NCBI RefSeq assembly: GCF_001753165.1
Contig: NZ_CP017448.1
Location: 391,183-455,182 of the forward strand
Origin: Acidihalobacter aeolianus
GTDB taxonomy: Bacteria > Pseudomonadota > Gammaproteobacteria > DSM-5130 > Acidihalobacteraceae
Direction: 5' to 3'
Length of the DNA: 64,000 nt
Shown here in pieces: positions 54,294-62,603 of the stretch. The position numbers and the translations under genes are program-made. How positions within the stretch are numbered: position 1 is the first letter of the stretch; every line of letters begins with the position of its first letter. The notes under the pieces are model-generated. The model did no database searches and had not been told where the DNA came from. It saw only the letters and a program-made list of their open reading frames with translations.

Positions 54294-55193
54294 ATGGCGC
54301 TTTCCTCGCTGCCGGACGCCGATGAGCTGCGTGCGTTTCTCACCGCCTATCCCGGCGTGGTAGCGGTTGCTCAGCCCGTGCCGACGGGCTTGGTCGACAC
54401 GTGGCGGCTCGCGACTGAAAGCGGTCCCCGGCTGCTGAGCCTGTTCGTGCAGGATGCGGCCGCGGCGGCCGAGCAGGGTGCCGCCCGGCTCGGGCGGTTG
54501 CGCGAGGCCGGGGTTCCCGCCGCAAGTCCGCTGGCCGACCGGACCGGTCATCTCGTCGGACGTCTGGGCGCTTTCCCCGCCATGCTCCTGTTGCCACCGC
54601 CGGGCGAGTCCTTGCCGGAATGTGCTGCCGTGCACTGCGCTGCCGTGGGCGAGGCGCTGGCGGGCCTGCATCGGCTGCCCGCGGACGCGGATGCAGCGCC
54701 CCGTCCGGGCGTGCGCGAACAGGCACAGGCGCTGCCGCCGGCGCTGCCCACGGAAGATGCCGGGCTGGTGCAGGACGAGCTGCGCTTCCAGGGGCTGTAT
54801 CGCCTGAACGACCTGCCGCGCGGGCTGGTACACGGCGGACCGATGCGCGCGGCGCTGTTCGAGGGAGAGCGGCTCGGCGGGCTGCTCGGCCTGGAACGGG
54901 CGGGCGAGGATGTGCTGCTGCGCGATCTTGCAGCGGTGGCGGTCGCGGGCTGCACAAGCTCCGGAGGCGCCCTGGACCCGTCTCGCGTACTGGCCCTGCT
55001 CGGGGCCTACCACGCGCTGCGCCGGCTCAAGCCCATCGAACGTGGCGCCTGGCCGGTGGCGCTGCGCGGCGAGGCGTTGCGCCGCTGGCTGGATGCGCTG
55101 GAGGCCGGGGCGGCGGACGAGGCGCGGTCGGCGAAGACCCTGCTGCTCGCCTGCCGCGAGGGCGAGCGGGAGCTAGCCCGCCTCTGGCCCTGA
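54294..55193 (+). CDS. Homoserine-kinase-like (ThrB2/APH-fold) protein with lost catalytic residues
   Basis: The 299-residue protein aligns in layout with APH-fold homoserine kinase: YPGVVAVAQPVPTGLVDTWR at the front and LPRGLVHGGPMRAALFEGERLGGLLGLERAGEDVLLRDLA in the catalytic region. Active ThrB has HADLFRDNVLF, then GVIDF. Here residues 180-187 read HGGPMRAA, so the catalytic Asp and the Mg-binding Asn are gone, and the later Asp of GVIDF is Gly (GLLGL). The gene keeps the usual place near polA and engB. Kinase activity is therefore unlikely; a pseudoenzyme or decaying gene fits better. It overlaps engB convergently by 21 nt. Confidence 0.82.
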   Translation: MALSSLPDADELRAFLTAYPGVVAVAQPVPTGLVDTWRLATESGPRLLSLFVQDAAAAAEQGAARLGRLREAGVPAASPLADRTGHLVGRLGAFPAMLLLPPPGESLPECAAVHCAAVGEALAGLHRLPADADAAPRPGVREQAQALPPALPTEDAGLVQDELRFQGLYRLNDLPRGLVHGGPMRAALFEGERLGGLLGLERAGEDVLLRDLAAVAVAGCTSSGGALDPSRVLALLGAYHALRRLKPIERGAWPVALRGEALRRWLDALEAGAADEARSAKTLLLACREGERELARLWP

Positions 55194-55823
55194 GGTTTCC
55201 GCCGCGGCGTCCGCGCCAGCGGGTGGCCCGAAGCCCAGCCAGTCGTCCAGCCGTGCCTGCACGGCTTCGAGTCCTTCGCCGTTGAGGGCGGAAAACAGCT
55301 GCACCTCGGCGTGCAGGCCTTCGGCCTCCAGGCGTTTCTTCACCTCGCGGCGGGCGGTCGTCGCCTGGCCGCGCTTGAGCTTGTCTGACTTGGTCAGCAG
55401 CACGTGTACCGGCACCCCGGCTTCGCGGCATAGATTCAGCAGCTGCTCGTCCAGCGGCGTGAGCGGATGGCGGATGTCCATCAGCAGGATCAGGCCGCGC
55501 AACGCTCCTCGCTCCAGCAGATAGTGCTGCAGGAACGCCCCCCACTGACGTTGACGGGATTTCTCCACGCGGGCGTAGCCGTAGCCAGGGAGATCGACGA
55601 GATGGCGTCCCTCGCCGACGTCGAAGAAATTGATCTGCTGCGTACGCCCCGGCGTCTTGCTGGTCCGCGCCAGCGCCTTCTGATGACAGATGCGGTTCAG
55701 GGCGCTCGACTTGCCGGCGTTGGAGCGCCCGGCGAAGGCCACCTCGGCTCCGGTCTCGGGCGGGAGGCTGGCAACCGAGGCGGCGCTGGTGACGAAACGG
55801 GCGTTCTGGTAGCGCTTGTGCAT
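55173..55823 (-). CDS. engB: Ribosome biogenesis GTPase EngB/YsxC/YihA
   Basis: The 216-residue GTPase has the G1 motif GRSNAGKSS, the EngB switch region ARTSKTPGRTQQINFF, the G3 motif DLPGYGYA and the G4 motif TKSD. It supports 50S ribosomal subunit assembly. Its position between polA/thrB-like and cytochrome c4 is the usual gammaproteobacterial arrangement. The C-terminal tail of about 15 residues is Ala/Gly-rich and extends into the convergent kinase-like gene. Confidence 0.97.
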   Translation of the reverse strand: MHKRYQNARFVTSAASVASLPPETGAEVAFAGRSNAGKSSALNRICHQKALARTSKTPGRTQQINFFDVGEGRHLVDLPGYGYARVEKSRQRQWGAFLQHYLLERGALRGLILLMDIRHPLTPLDEQLLNLCREAGVPVHVLLTKSDKLKRGQATTARREVKKRLEAEGLHAEVQLFSALNGEGLEAVQARLDDWLGFGPPAGADAAAETSGPEAG

Positions 55824-56133
55824 GGAGTGTCTTTTGGCCTAATTGGGGGCTATGGTATAAGCGCTGGATCATTACGACTACAGACAACAATAACAATACG
55901 GTGGCCTGGGCGGGTCAGCATAGGGCAAGGGGCTGAATCGACAGGGGCGATGGTTATAAAAGGATAGCGTCGACCACAGGTGCCGCCTGTTATGGCGTCA
56001 CGGGTAGCGATTCGATCCTCAACATCCCACTCTCGCTGTGCGTGGCCCGGGCCCAATGAAGGCGCTTTGCGCCGAAGAATTCAACGGGACAGCACTAGTG
56101 GTCCCGCACAATATAACGATGTGGGGGAAGACC
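55824..56133. other. Intergenic region between engB and cytochrome c4
   Basis: The 310-base region separates the divergent engB and c4 genes and must hold both promoters. A small GGCGC/GCGCC hairpin lies near 56060. I see no coding frame that looks real; an in-frame ATG at 56038 could extend c4, but the added residues do not form a signal peptide. Confidence 0.4.
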
Positions 56134-56757
56134 ATGAAGGGATTGAGTTACTTGTTTGGATTCGCGGCATTGTGTGCCGTGGGCGCAGTCAATGCCGCCG
56201 AACCGGCGCCGCCGGTTGGCAGCGCTGCCGCTGGCAAGGCGCTGACCGCGACCTGTGCCGCCTGCCACGGTGCGGCGGGCGTCGGGGTTTCCCCGGATTT
56301 CCCCAATCTGGCCGGGCAGAGCGAGGTCTATCTGAACAAACAGCTGGACGACTTCAAGAGTGGCGCGCGCAAGAACGTGATCATGAATGCGATGGTGGCG
56401 ACGCTGACACCGCAGAACGTGCGCGATATCGCAGCCTACTATGCCAGCCTGCCCGCGGCGGCACCGTCGGTTACGCCCGCGGCGGACCCCAAGACGCTCG
56501 CGCTGGGTGCGCGGATTTACAACGACGGGCTGGCCGGCGTCACTGCCTGCGTTCGCTGCCATGCGGCAGGCGGGGTCGGACAGTTGGGACATTTCCCACG
56601 GCTGGCAGGACAGCACGCCAAATACCTCGCGGCGCAATTGGAGGCGTTCAAAAAAGGCGTGCGCGGCAATGATGCGGGCAAGATGATGGCGCATGTCGCT
56701 GCCGGCATGAATGCCCAGGACATGCAGGCGGTCGCGCAATATCTGCAAAGCCTGTAG
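56134..56757 (+). CDS. Dihaem cytochrome c4
   Basis: The 207-residue precursor starts at the ATG at 56134 and has a signal peptide (about 1-21, ending VNA). Two similar cytochrome domains follow, with haem motifs CAACH and CVRCH, each followed by FPNLAGQ or FPRLAGQ and a C-terminal Met ligand region. This is the housekeeping-type c4 found next to engB and ccsBA in many gammaproteobacteria. It shuttles electrons to terminal oxidases in the periplasm. A second, more divergent c4 is encoded in the bc operon at 35889. Confidence 0.96.
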   Translation: MKGLSYLFGFAALCAVGAVNAAEPAPPVGSAAAGKALTATCAACHGAAGVGVSPDFPNLAGQSEVYLNKQLDDFKSGARKNVIMNAMVATLTPQNVRDIAAYYASLPAAAPSVTPAADPKTLALGARIYNDGLAGVTACVRCHAAGGVGQLGHFPRLAGQHAKYLAAQLEAFKKGVRGNDAGKMMAHVAAGMNAQDMQAVAQYLQSL

Positions 56758-56820
56758 AGTCGCGCAGTCTCGTTCCCCTGATGCTGCGGCATGCTGTCGC
56801 GGCGGAACTTTCGGCTGGCG

Positions 56821-56849
56821 TTGGACACTAATTTAGTCCAGGCTGTAAA
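56821..56849 (+). promoter_or_regulatory. Candidate promoter and operator for ccsBA
   Basis: TTGGAC (56821-56826) and TGTAAA (56844-56849) are 17 bases apart, about 30 nt before the ccsB start. The inverted repeat ACTAA-T-TTAGT (56827-56837) lies between the two boxes and could be an operator. Match quality is moderate. Confidence 0.35.
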
Positions 56850-56879
56850 CTTTTTATCCAAGCATCCGCGAAATCAATC

Positions 56880-58892
56880 ATGAGTCAAGCCGCCACCATG
56901 ACGCCGCCGAATCCTTCGCGCGAGCGTCCGAGTACGTCCCGCATCCTGTTGGAATTTCTCGGCTCGATGAATCTGGCGGTCACGCTGCTGGTGATCGTGG
57001 CGATCGCGGCGATCATCGGCACCGTACTCAACCAGGACAAGCCCTACAGCGACTATCTGCTTGAGTTTGGTCCCTATTGGTTCAAGGTGTTCCGCGATCT
57101 GGGGCTGTACGACGTCTACTCGGCGACCTGGTTTGTCCTGATCATGACCTTCCTGGTCATCTCGACCAGCGTCTGCGTCTACCGCAATGGCCCGCGCATG
57201 CTGCGCGAGATGCGCCAGTACCGTGTCAATGTGCAGGCCAAGTCGTTGCGCCTGATGCGCCACCACGAGGAACGGGAGACCGCGGTGGAGATTGCCGGAG
57301 TCGAGGCACGCGCAAAGCGTCTCCTGCAGAACCATGGCTATCGGGTGCGCGAGGAGGACCACGGCGATCACCGCGTGCTGGCAGCGATGCGCGGCCGATA
57401 CAACCGCTTCGGTTACCTGCTCACGCACATCGGCATCGTGGTGATCCTGATCGGCGGGATGCTCGACAGCAACATGTTCCTGAAGATGGCGGTGGCGCTC
57501 GGCAAGCTCAAGGTGGAGACGCACGACGTTCCGGTGTCCCAGGTCCCTGCAAGCAGCCGGATCGGCACCTGGAATCCGTCCTACCGTGGTAACGTCAGTA
57601 TTCCTGAGGGCCAGTCAGCCAATGTGCTGTTCCTGCAGCTCAAGGATGGTTATGTCGTGCAACAGTTACCGTTCACGGTCACCGTCAAGAAATTTACCGT
57701 CAAGCATTACATCACCGGACAGCCTAAGGATTTCCAGAGCGAGGTGGTCGTGCATGACCCGCGTACCGGCAAGACCGTGCATGACACGATCCGGGTTAAC
57801 CACCCGCTGGATTTCGACGGAGACAAGATCTTTCAGGCCAGCTTCGGTGACGGCGGTTCCAAGCTGCAATTCAAGATTTGGTCGCTGGCGGGTGTGAGCA
57901 AGCCGCTCGATTTCAAGGGTACGGTATTCGGCAAGTACGCACTGGACACGCAGGATGGCAAGCGGCAGCTCGAAATCGATAACTTCCGCATGTACAACAT
58001 CGAACAGAAGCCAGGTGAGAATGGGATTTCCAAACCAGTCGATCTAGGCCCAAGTGTGACCTTTAAGCTGCGCAACTCACAGGGCGAAGCCAATGAATAC
58101 GTGAACTATCTTGTGCCTCGTCGTGTCGATGGCATCAGCTATTTTCTGAGTGGTGTACGTTCAGAGCCGAACAAGCCATACCGCTACCTGCACATCCCAG
58201 CCGGACCCAACGGTGGTGTGCATCGTTTCATGCAGTTTGCCGAGGCTATGCATTCCAAGACTATGCTCGACAAGGTCTCGGGTAGCATGGCTGAGAATAC
58301 ACTCGCGGCAATGGGTAAGAACGGCGATGCTGCGACCCTGAGCAAGATCAAGTCCTCGATCCGTCAGATCCTGCAATTGTTCGCTCAGGGGGGGTATACT
58401 GCGGTGGTGCAAAGTGTGCGCGAGCGCGTGCCCGCAGACCGCCAGAAGGAGGCTGCCGATGCCTTTCTCAAGGTACTCAACGCCGGACTTGAGGGCGTGT
58501 ACCGAGACGTTCTGGCGCAGGACGGCGTGAACTCTCCGACGCAGCAGGACTGGAACTTTTTCCAGGCTGCGGTCCCGTCGCTCAGTGTGCTGCCGCTCTA
58601 TGGTGCGCCCGTCTACTTGCAGTTGACCAACTTCAAGCAAATTCAGGCTGCCGGTCTTCAAATCACGCGTTATCCGGGTGCCAAGGTGGTGTGGATTGGC
58701 GCGCTTATGCTGTTGTCGGGAATTTTTCTGATGTTTTTCGTGTCGCACCGTAGGATCTGGTTACGTACCGAGCCCCGGGGAGACGGTGGCACCCGTGTGC
58801 TCTTTGCGGGTACCAGCAACCGTAATATGATGGAATTCGATCGCCATTTCGGCCAGTTAAAAGACGCGCTGTTCAGTAAGCTTCGGCCATGA
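56880..58892 (+). CDS. ccsB: Cytochrome c biogenesis protein CcsB/ResB (System II)
   Basis: The 670-residue membrane protein matches ResB/CcsB: LEFLGSMNLAVTLLVIVAIAA in the first helix, paired early helices (GTVLNQDKPYSDYLLEFGPY, FVLIMTFLVISTSVCVYRN), a third helix (FGYLLTHIGIVVILIGGML), a large periplasmic domain, and a last helix near residue 605 (VWIGALMLLSGIFLMFFVSH). With CcsA it moves haem across the membrane and attaches it to apocytochromes c. It lies directly upstream of ccsA (42 nt gap) and downstream of cytochrome c4. Confidence 0.96.
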   Translation: MSQAATMTPPNPSRERPSTSRILLEFLGSMNLAVTLLVIVAIAAIIGTVLNQDKPYSDYLLEFGPYWFKVFRDLGLYDVYSATWFVLIMTFLVISTSVCVYRNGPRMLREMRQYRVNVQAKSLRLMRHHEERETAVEIAGVEARAKRLLQNHGYRVREEDHGDHRVLAAMRGRYNRFGYLLTHIGIVVILIGGMLDSNMFLKMAVALGKLKVETHDVPVSQVPASSRIGTWNPSYRGNVSIPEGQSANVLFLQLKDGYVVQQLPFTVTVKKFTVKHYITGQPKDFQSEVVVHDPRTGKTVHDTIRVNHPLDFDGDKIFQASFGDGGSKLQFKIWSLAGVSKPLDFKGTVFGKYALDTQDGKRQLEIDNFRMYNIEQKPGENGISKPVDLGPSVTFKLRNSQGEANEYVNYLVPRRVDGISYFLSGVRSEPNKPYRYLHIPAGPNGGVHRFMQFAEAMHSKTMLDKVSGSMAENTLAAMGKNGDAATLSKIKSSIRQILQLFAQGGYTAVVQSVRERVPADRQKEAADAFLKVLNAGLEGVYRDVLAQDGVNSPTQQDWNFFQAAVPSLSVLPLYGAPVYLQLTNFKQIQAAGLQITRYPGAKVVWIGALMLLSGIFLMFFVSHRRIWLRTEPRGDGGTRVLFAGTSNRNMMEFDRHFGQLKDALFSKLRP

Positions 58893-58934
58893 CCGGGCTA
58901 GGTGGCACAGCCTATCAGAGGAGGAATCACCGCG

Positions 58935-60125
58935 ATGTCGTCCGTACCACATGATCTAATGGAGGGCCTGGAAAAGCCCTCGTTGCTGCGCCAGTTGAAG
59001 CCCACCGACTGGGCGTGGGCGGCCACGGTGCTCGCCGGCGCCCTGTTCGTCTACTTCCATTTCATCCAGGAAATGTGGATGTGGCAGGAGATAATCCTGA
59101 CCATGGCCGCCGTCGGGCTGATCGGAGTCGGTTGGCGCTGGCGGCAGATGCAGGTGTTCAGCCTGGTGGTGGCCGCCATCAGCCTGTTCGGCATCTGGCT
59201 CTACGGCTCGGACTACAATGCGGCGACGACCAACCCGATTCTGCATTACGTGCTGTCCAGTCCGTCGGCCATTGCCTGGATGGACGGCATTCTGGTGGCC
59301 TCGACCGTGGCCTATCTGCTGGGCTTGGTCGCGAAGAGCGATCGCTTTTCCGAACTTGCGCTGCGCGCCGGCAGCTGGCTAGCCTGGAGCGGCGTCACCA
59401 TGGGCTTCTCGGCGCTGATGATCCGCTGGCGCGAGTCGTACCTGATCCGCCCCAGTTTCGGACACATTCCGGTCAGTGATCTGTTCGATGTGTTCGTGCT
59501 GTTCTGTTCACTGACCACGTTGATGTACCTCTACTTCGAAACCAAATATAAAAATAGAGCGCTTGGGGCGCTTGCTATGCTGATTGTCAGTGCGGCCGTC
59601 GGTTTCCTGATCTACTACACGGTGGTCTGGCATGCGGACAAGATCGAGCCTCTGATCCCCGCGTTGCAGAGCTTCTGGATGAAGATTCACGTCCCGGCCA
59701 ATTTCATCGGCTACGGCGCGTTCTCCTTCTCCGCGATGGTGGGCGCGGCCTATCTGGTGCGACTGCGCGCCGAACGTGTCAATCCCCAGGGCCGTATTGC
59801 ACGCCGCCTGCCCAGCCTGGATCTGATGGACGAGGTGATGTACAGCTATAACGCTGTAGGATTTGCTTTCTTTACCTTGGCGACCATCCTCGGCGCGCTG
59901 TGGGCGGCGGAGGCCTGGGGCGGCTACTGGTCCTGGGATCCGAAGGAGACCTGGGCGCTGATCGTGTGGCTCAACTACGCAGCCTGGCTGCACATGCGCT
60001 TCACCAAGGGCTGGCGCGGTAAGCCGATGGCGCTGTGGTCGCTGATTGGTCTTGGCGTCGTTACCTTCTGTTTCCTGGGCGTCAACATCTGGCTGTCGGG
60101 TCTGCATTCCTACGGCAAGCTCTGA
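58935..60125 (+). CDS. ccsA: Cytochrome c biogenesis protein CcsA/ResC (haem handling)
   Basis: The 396-residue protein has about eight membrane helices and the WWD-type haem-binding motif WGGYWSWDPKETWAL, with the conserved His in VWHADK, WMKIHVPANFIGYGAF and LNYAAWLHMR. GAGGAGG lies upstream of the ATG at 58935. It forms the System II haem lyase with CcsB. Seeing System II rather than CcmA-H here indicates that the many c-type cytochromes of this window are matured by CcsBA. Confidence 0.95.
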   Translation: MSSVPHDLMEGLEKPSLLRQLKPTDWAWAATVLAGALFVYFHFIQEMWMWQEIILTMAAVGLIGVGWRWRQMQVFSLVVAAISLFGIWLYGSDYNAATTNPILHYVLSSPSAIAWMDGILVASTVAYLLGLVAKSDRFSELALRAGSWLAWSGVTMGFSALMIRWRESYLIRPSFGHIPVSDLFDVFVLFCSLTTLMYLYFETKYKNRALGALAMLIVSAAVGFLIYYTVVWHADKIEPLIPALQSFWMKIHVPANFIGYGAFSFSAMVGAAYLVRLRAERVNPQGRIARRLPSLDLMDEVMYSYNAVGFAFFTLATILGALWAAEAWGGYWSWDPKETWALIVWLNYAAWLHMRFTKGWRGKPMALWSLIGLGVVTFCFLGVNIWLSGLHSYGKL

Positions 60126-60159
60126 TCGGACCGTTTGCAGCGTCCGATAAGGAGACTAC

Positions 60160-60849
60160 GTGCGACGTCTGTTCGCAGCCTTCCTGTTCCTGCTGCCGCT
60201 GGCCGCGATGGCCGGCGGTCAGCAGAAAACCTTTGACGAAGGTATTGAGTACCAACTGATCAGTCCGCGGCCGACATTGCCGCTCAACGTTTCAAAGGGC
60301 AAGGTGCAGGTGGCCGAGTTCTTTTGGTATCAGTGCCCGCACTGCGCCCATCTGGAGCCAACGCTGGAACACTGGCGGCGCCACGACATGCCGGCGGACG
60401 TGGAGTTCGTGCGCGTGCCCGCGGTGCTCGCGCCCAACTGGTACTTCATGGCACGGGTCTACTACACCGCACAGTTGCTGGGTGTCGAAGCGCGTATGAC
60501 GCCCATCCTGTTCAAGGCCATTCAGGCCGATGGCAGGAAAATGGAGGATCTTAAAGGCGTGGAGGCCCTGTTTGCTCGGCAGGGTGTGCCTGAGAAGCGC
60601 TTCAAGGAAGCTTTCGAATCGCTGGCGGTGTCGACCCGGGTGCGCAGAGCGATACAGCTTACGCATGAATACGGAATTACCGGTGTACCGACCCTGGTGG
60701 TTAACGGACGATATCGGGTGGATCCAAACCGTGTCGGTAGCTACCCACGCATGCTGCGCGTGGTCGACTATCTGGTCCACCACGTACACGATGAAAACGT
60801 GCATGCAGGTCATGCACAGCAGCATACCGACTTGAGCCGGGCCGAATGA
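60160..60849 (+). CDS. dsbA: Thiol:disulfide interchange protein DsbA
   Basis: The 229-residue precursor starts at the GTG at 60160 after AAGGAG and has a signal peptide (about 1-19, ending AMA). The DsbA fold shows the active site CPHC in FFWYQCPHCAHLEP and the cis-Pro loop GITGVPTLVV. It oxidises cysteines of exported proteins. The tail is His-rich (VHHVHDENVHAGHAQQH). The stop codon overlaps the next gene by 4 nt. It belongs to the conserved c4-ccsBA-dsbA neighbourhood. Confidence 0.96.
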   Translation: MRRLFAAFLFLLPLAAMAGGQQKTFDEGIEYQLISPRPTLPLNVSKGKVQVAEFFWYQCPHCAHLEPTLEHWRRHDMPADVEFVRVPAVLAPNWYFMARVYYTAQLLGVEARMTPILFKAIQADGRKMEDLKGVEALFARQGVPEKRFKEAFESLAVSTRVRRAIQLTHEYGITGVPTLVVNGRYRVDPNRVGSYPRMLRVVDYLVHHVHDENVHAGHAQQHTDLSRAE

Positions 60850-61694
60850 TGTTCGACACTGGCACGATGAATAGCGTACTCGCCAGCCCACACCCCAGCC
60901 GTCAGCTGATCCGACTGCTCAGCTACAACATACAGGTTGGCATCACCACCTCGCGTTACCGCCACTATCTCACGCACAGTTGGAAGCACGTGCTGCCCTA
61001 TCCCGAGCGCATGGCCACGCTGCGCGGGATCGCGCATTTCATCTCGGATTTCGATCTGGTCGGTCTTCAGGAAATCGATGCCGGCAGTTTGCGTACCGGC
61101 TTCGTCGACCAGGCCGAGTATCTCGCCCACACCGCGCCCTTCCCGCACTGGTACAGCCAAACCAACCGTCGCCTCGGACACTTCGCGCGGCATGCTCTGG
61201 GACTGATGGGACGCTTCAGCGCACATCGTGTGGTGGCGCACCGGCTGCCTGGGCCGATACCCGGTCGCGGCGCGCTGGAGGTGCATTTCGGTTCGCAGCA
61301 GGAACCCCTGGTCGTAATCCTGGTGCATCTGGCGCTGGGGCGGCGCACCCGTCGGATGCAGTTTGAGTATGTCGCCCGCCTGGCTAGCCAATACCGGCAT
61401 GTGGTGGTGATGGGCGATCTCAACTGTCCGCCCGAGGCGCACGAACTGCTCGCGCTCACCCAGACCACGGATCTGCGCGTGGCCGATCACGGGGTCGCGA
61501 CCTACCCGAGCTGGCGCCCCGCACAGTCCTTCGATCATATCCTGACCAGTCCGACGTTAGAGGTGCGTAGATCGCAGGCGTTCCCCGTCAACTATTCCGA
61601 TCATCTACCCGTGGGACTGGAGCTGATTCTGCCTGCCGGGCTCAATCTATACCATGAGCAAGCAGACGTGCTGCCAAGGATTGTGGAGCACTGA
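60846..61694 (+). CDS. Endonuclease/exonuclease/phosphatase-family protein
   Basis: The 282-residue protein has the EEP-fold signatures: LLSYNIQVG at the start, the metal-binding Glu in LVGLQEIDAGS, VILVHLALG, VVMGDLNCPP and the terminal SFDHILTS and NYSDHLPVGL. It is a metal-dependent phosphodiesterase or nuclease-like protein without signal peptide. In gammaproteobacteria a gene of this family often follows dsbA, as here. The 4-nt overlap with dsbA suggests coupled translation. The substrate is unknown. Confidence 0.88.
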   Translation: MMFDTGTMNSVLASPHPSRQLIRLLSYNIQVGITTSRYRHYLTHSWKHVLPYPERMATLRGIAHFISDFDLVGLQEIDAGSLRTGFVDQAEYLAHTAPFPHWYSQTNRRLGHFARHALGLMGRFSAHRVVAHRLPGPIPGRGALEVHFGSQQEPLVVILVHLALGRRTRRMQFEYVARLASQYRHVVVMGDLNCPPEAHELLALTQTTDLRVADHGVATYPSWRPAQSFDHILTSPTLEVRRSQAFPVNYSDHLPVGLELILPAGLNLYHEQADVLPRIVEH

Positions 61695-61724
61695 GCTACA
61701 CCGCCGCGAATTGAGGAGGGTGCG

Positions 61725-62603
61725 ATGGATCGTTTTCCCGTCATCATCGGCGAGGTACTGTTCGATTGTTTCGGTGCCGACTGCACGCTCGGCGGTGCGC
61801 CGTTCAACGTGGCCTGGCATCTACAGGGTTTCGGCCTCGCACCGCGTTTTGTCAGCCGGGTTGGCGAGGATGCGCTGGGCGCCGAGGTGTTGGCACGCAT
61901 GGCCGACTGGGGGATGGACTGCCGCTGGGTCGGGCGCGATGCAGATCACCCGACAGGCCGAGTCGCGGTAAGCGTCGTTGGCGGTCAGCCGAGCTACGAC
62001 ATTCTTCCCGCGCAGGCCTATGACTACGTCGCACCGCCCACAGCCTTGGGTGACTGTGCAGACAGCCTCTTCTATCACGGCAGTTTGGCCGCGCGTAGCG
62101 AAGTAACCCGCGCCACCCTGCTCGGGTTGCGCGCCGCCTTTGCTGGACGCGTGTTCGTCGACGTCAACCTGCGGGCGCCATGGTGGTCGGCCGATTCACT
62201 GTGGCCGCTGCTGCTCGATGCCGCCTGGCTCAAGCTCAACGATGAGGAGGCTATGCGCCTGGTCGAGGACGGCGAAGGAAGCCACCTGGCACGCGAGCGC
62301 AGGGCCGGACAGGTCATCCTGACTCGGGGTGCCGAGGGCGCGGATGTGTATGATGGTCATGGTCACCTGCAGCATGTCACGCCACCGGTGGTAGGCGGCT
62401 TGGTCGATACCGTGGGGGCCGGCGATGCCTTCAGTGCGGTGGTCGTGCTGGGGCTGATCGAGGGTTGGTCATGGCCACTCTTGCTCGGCCGAGCGGTGAC
62501 CTTTGCTGCGCGTGTGTGCACTTGGCGCGGTGCGCTGAGTGACGACCGGACCATCTACGAGGAGATCGTACGTGAATGGAGGGGAGCCGAAACGCACGGC
62601 TGA
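61725..62603 (+). CDS. PfkB-family carbohydrate kinase (fructokinase-like)
   Basis: The 292-residue ribokinase-fold protein has GGAPFNVAWHLQGFG near the N-terminus and the PfkB signature DTVGAGDAFSA with the catalytic Asp. FVDVNLRAPWW and ILTRGAEGADVY are further family landmarks. Its partner 32 nt overlapping downstream is sucrose-phosphate synthase, so a fructokinase balancing fructose-6-phosphate for sucrose turnover is the best reading. The ATG at 61725 follows GAGGAGG. Confidence 0.9.
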   Translation: MDRFPVIIGEVLFDCFGADCTLGGAPFNVAWHLQGFGLAPRFVSRVGEDALGAEVLARMADWGMDCRWVGRDADHPTGRVAVSVVGGQPSYDILPAQAYDYVAPPTALGDCADSLFYHGSLAARSEVTRATLLGLRAAFAGRVFVDVNLRAPWWSADSLWPLLLDAAWLKLNDEEAMRLVEDGEGSHLARERRAGQVILTRGAEGADVYDGHGHLQHVTPPVVGGLVDTVGAGDAFSAVVVLGLIEGWSWPLLLGRAVTFAARVCTWRGALSDDRTIYEEIVREWRGAETHG

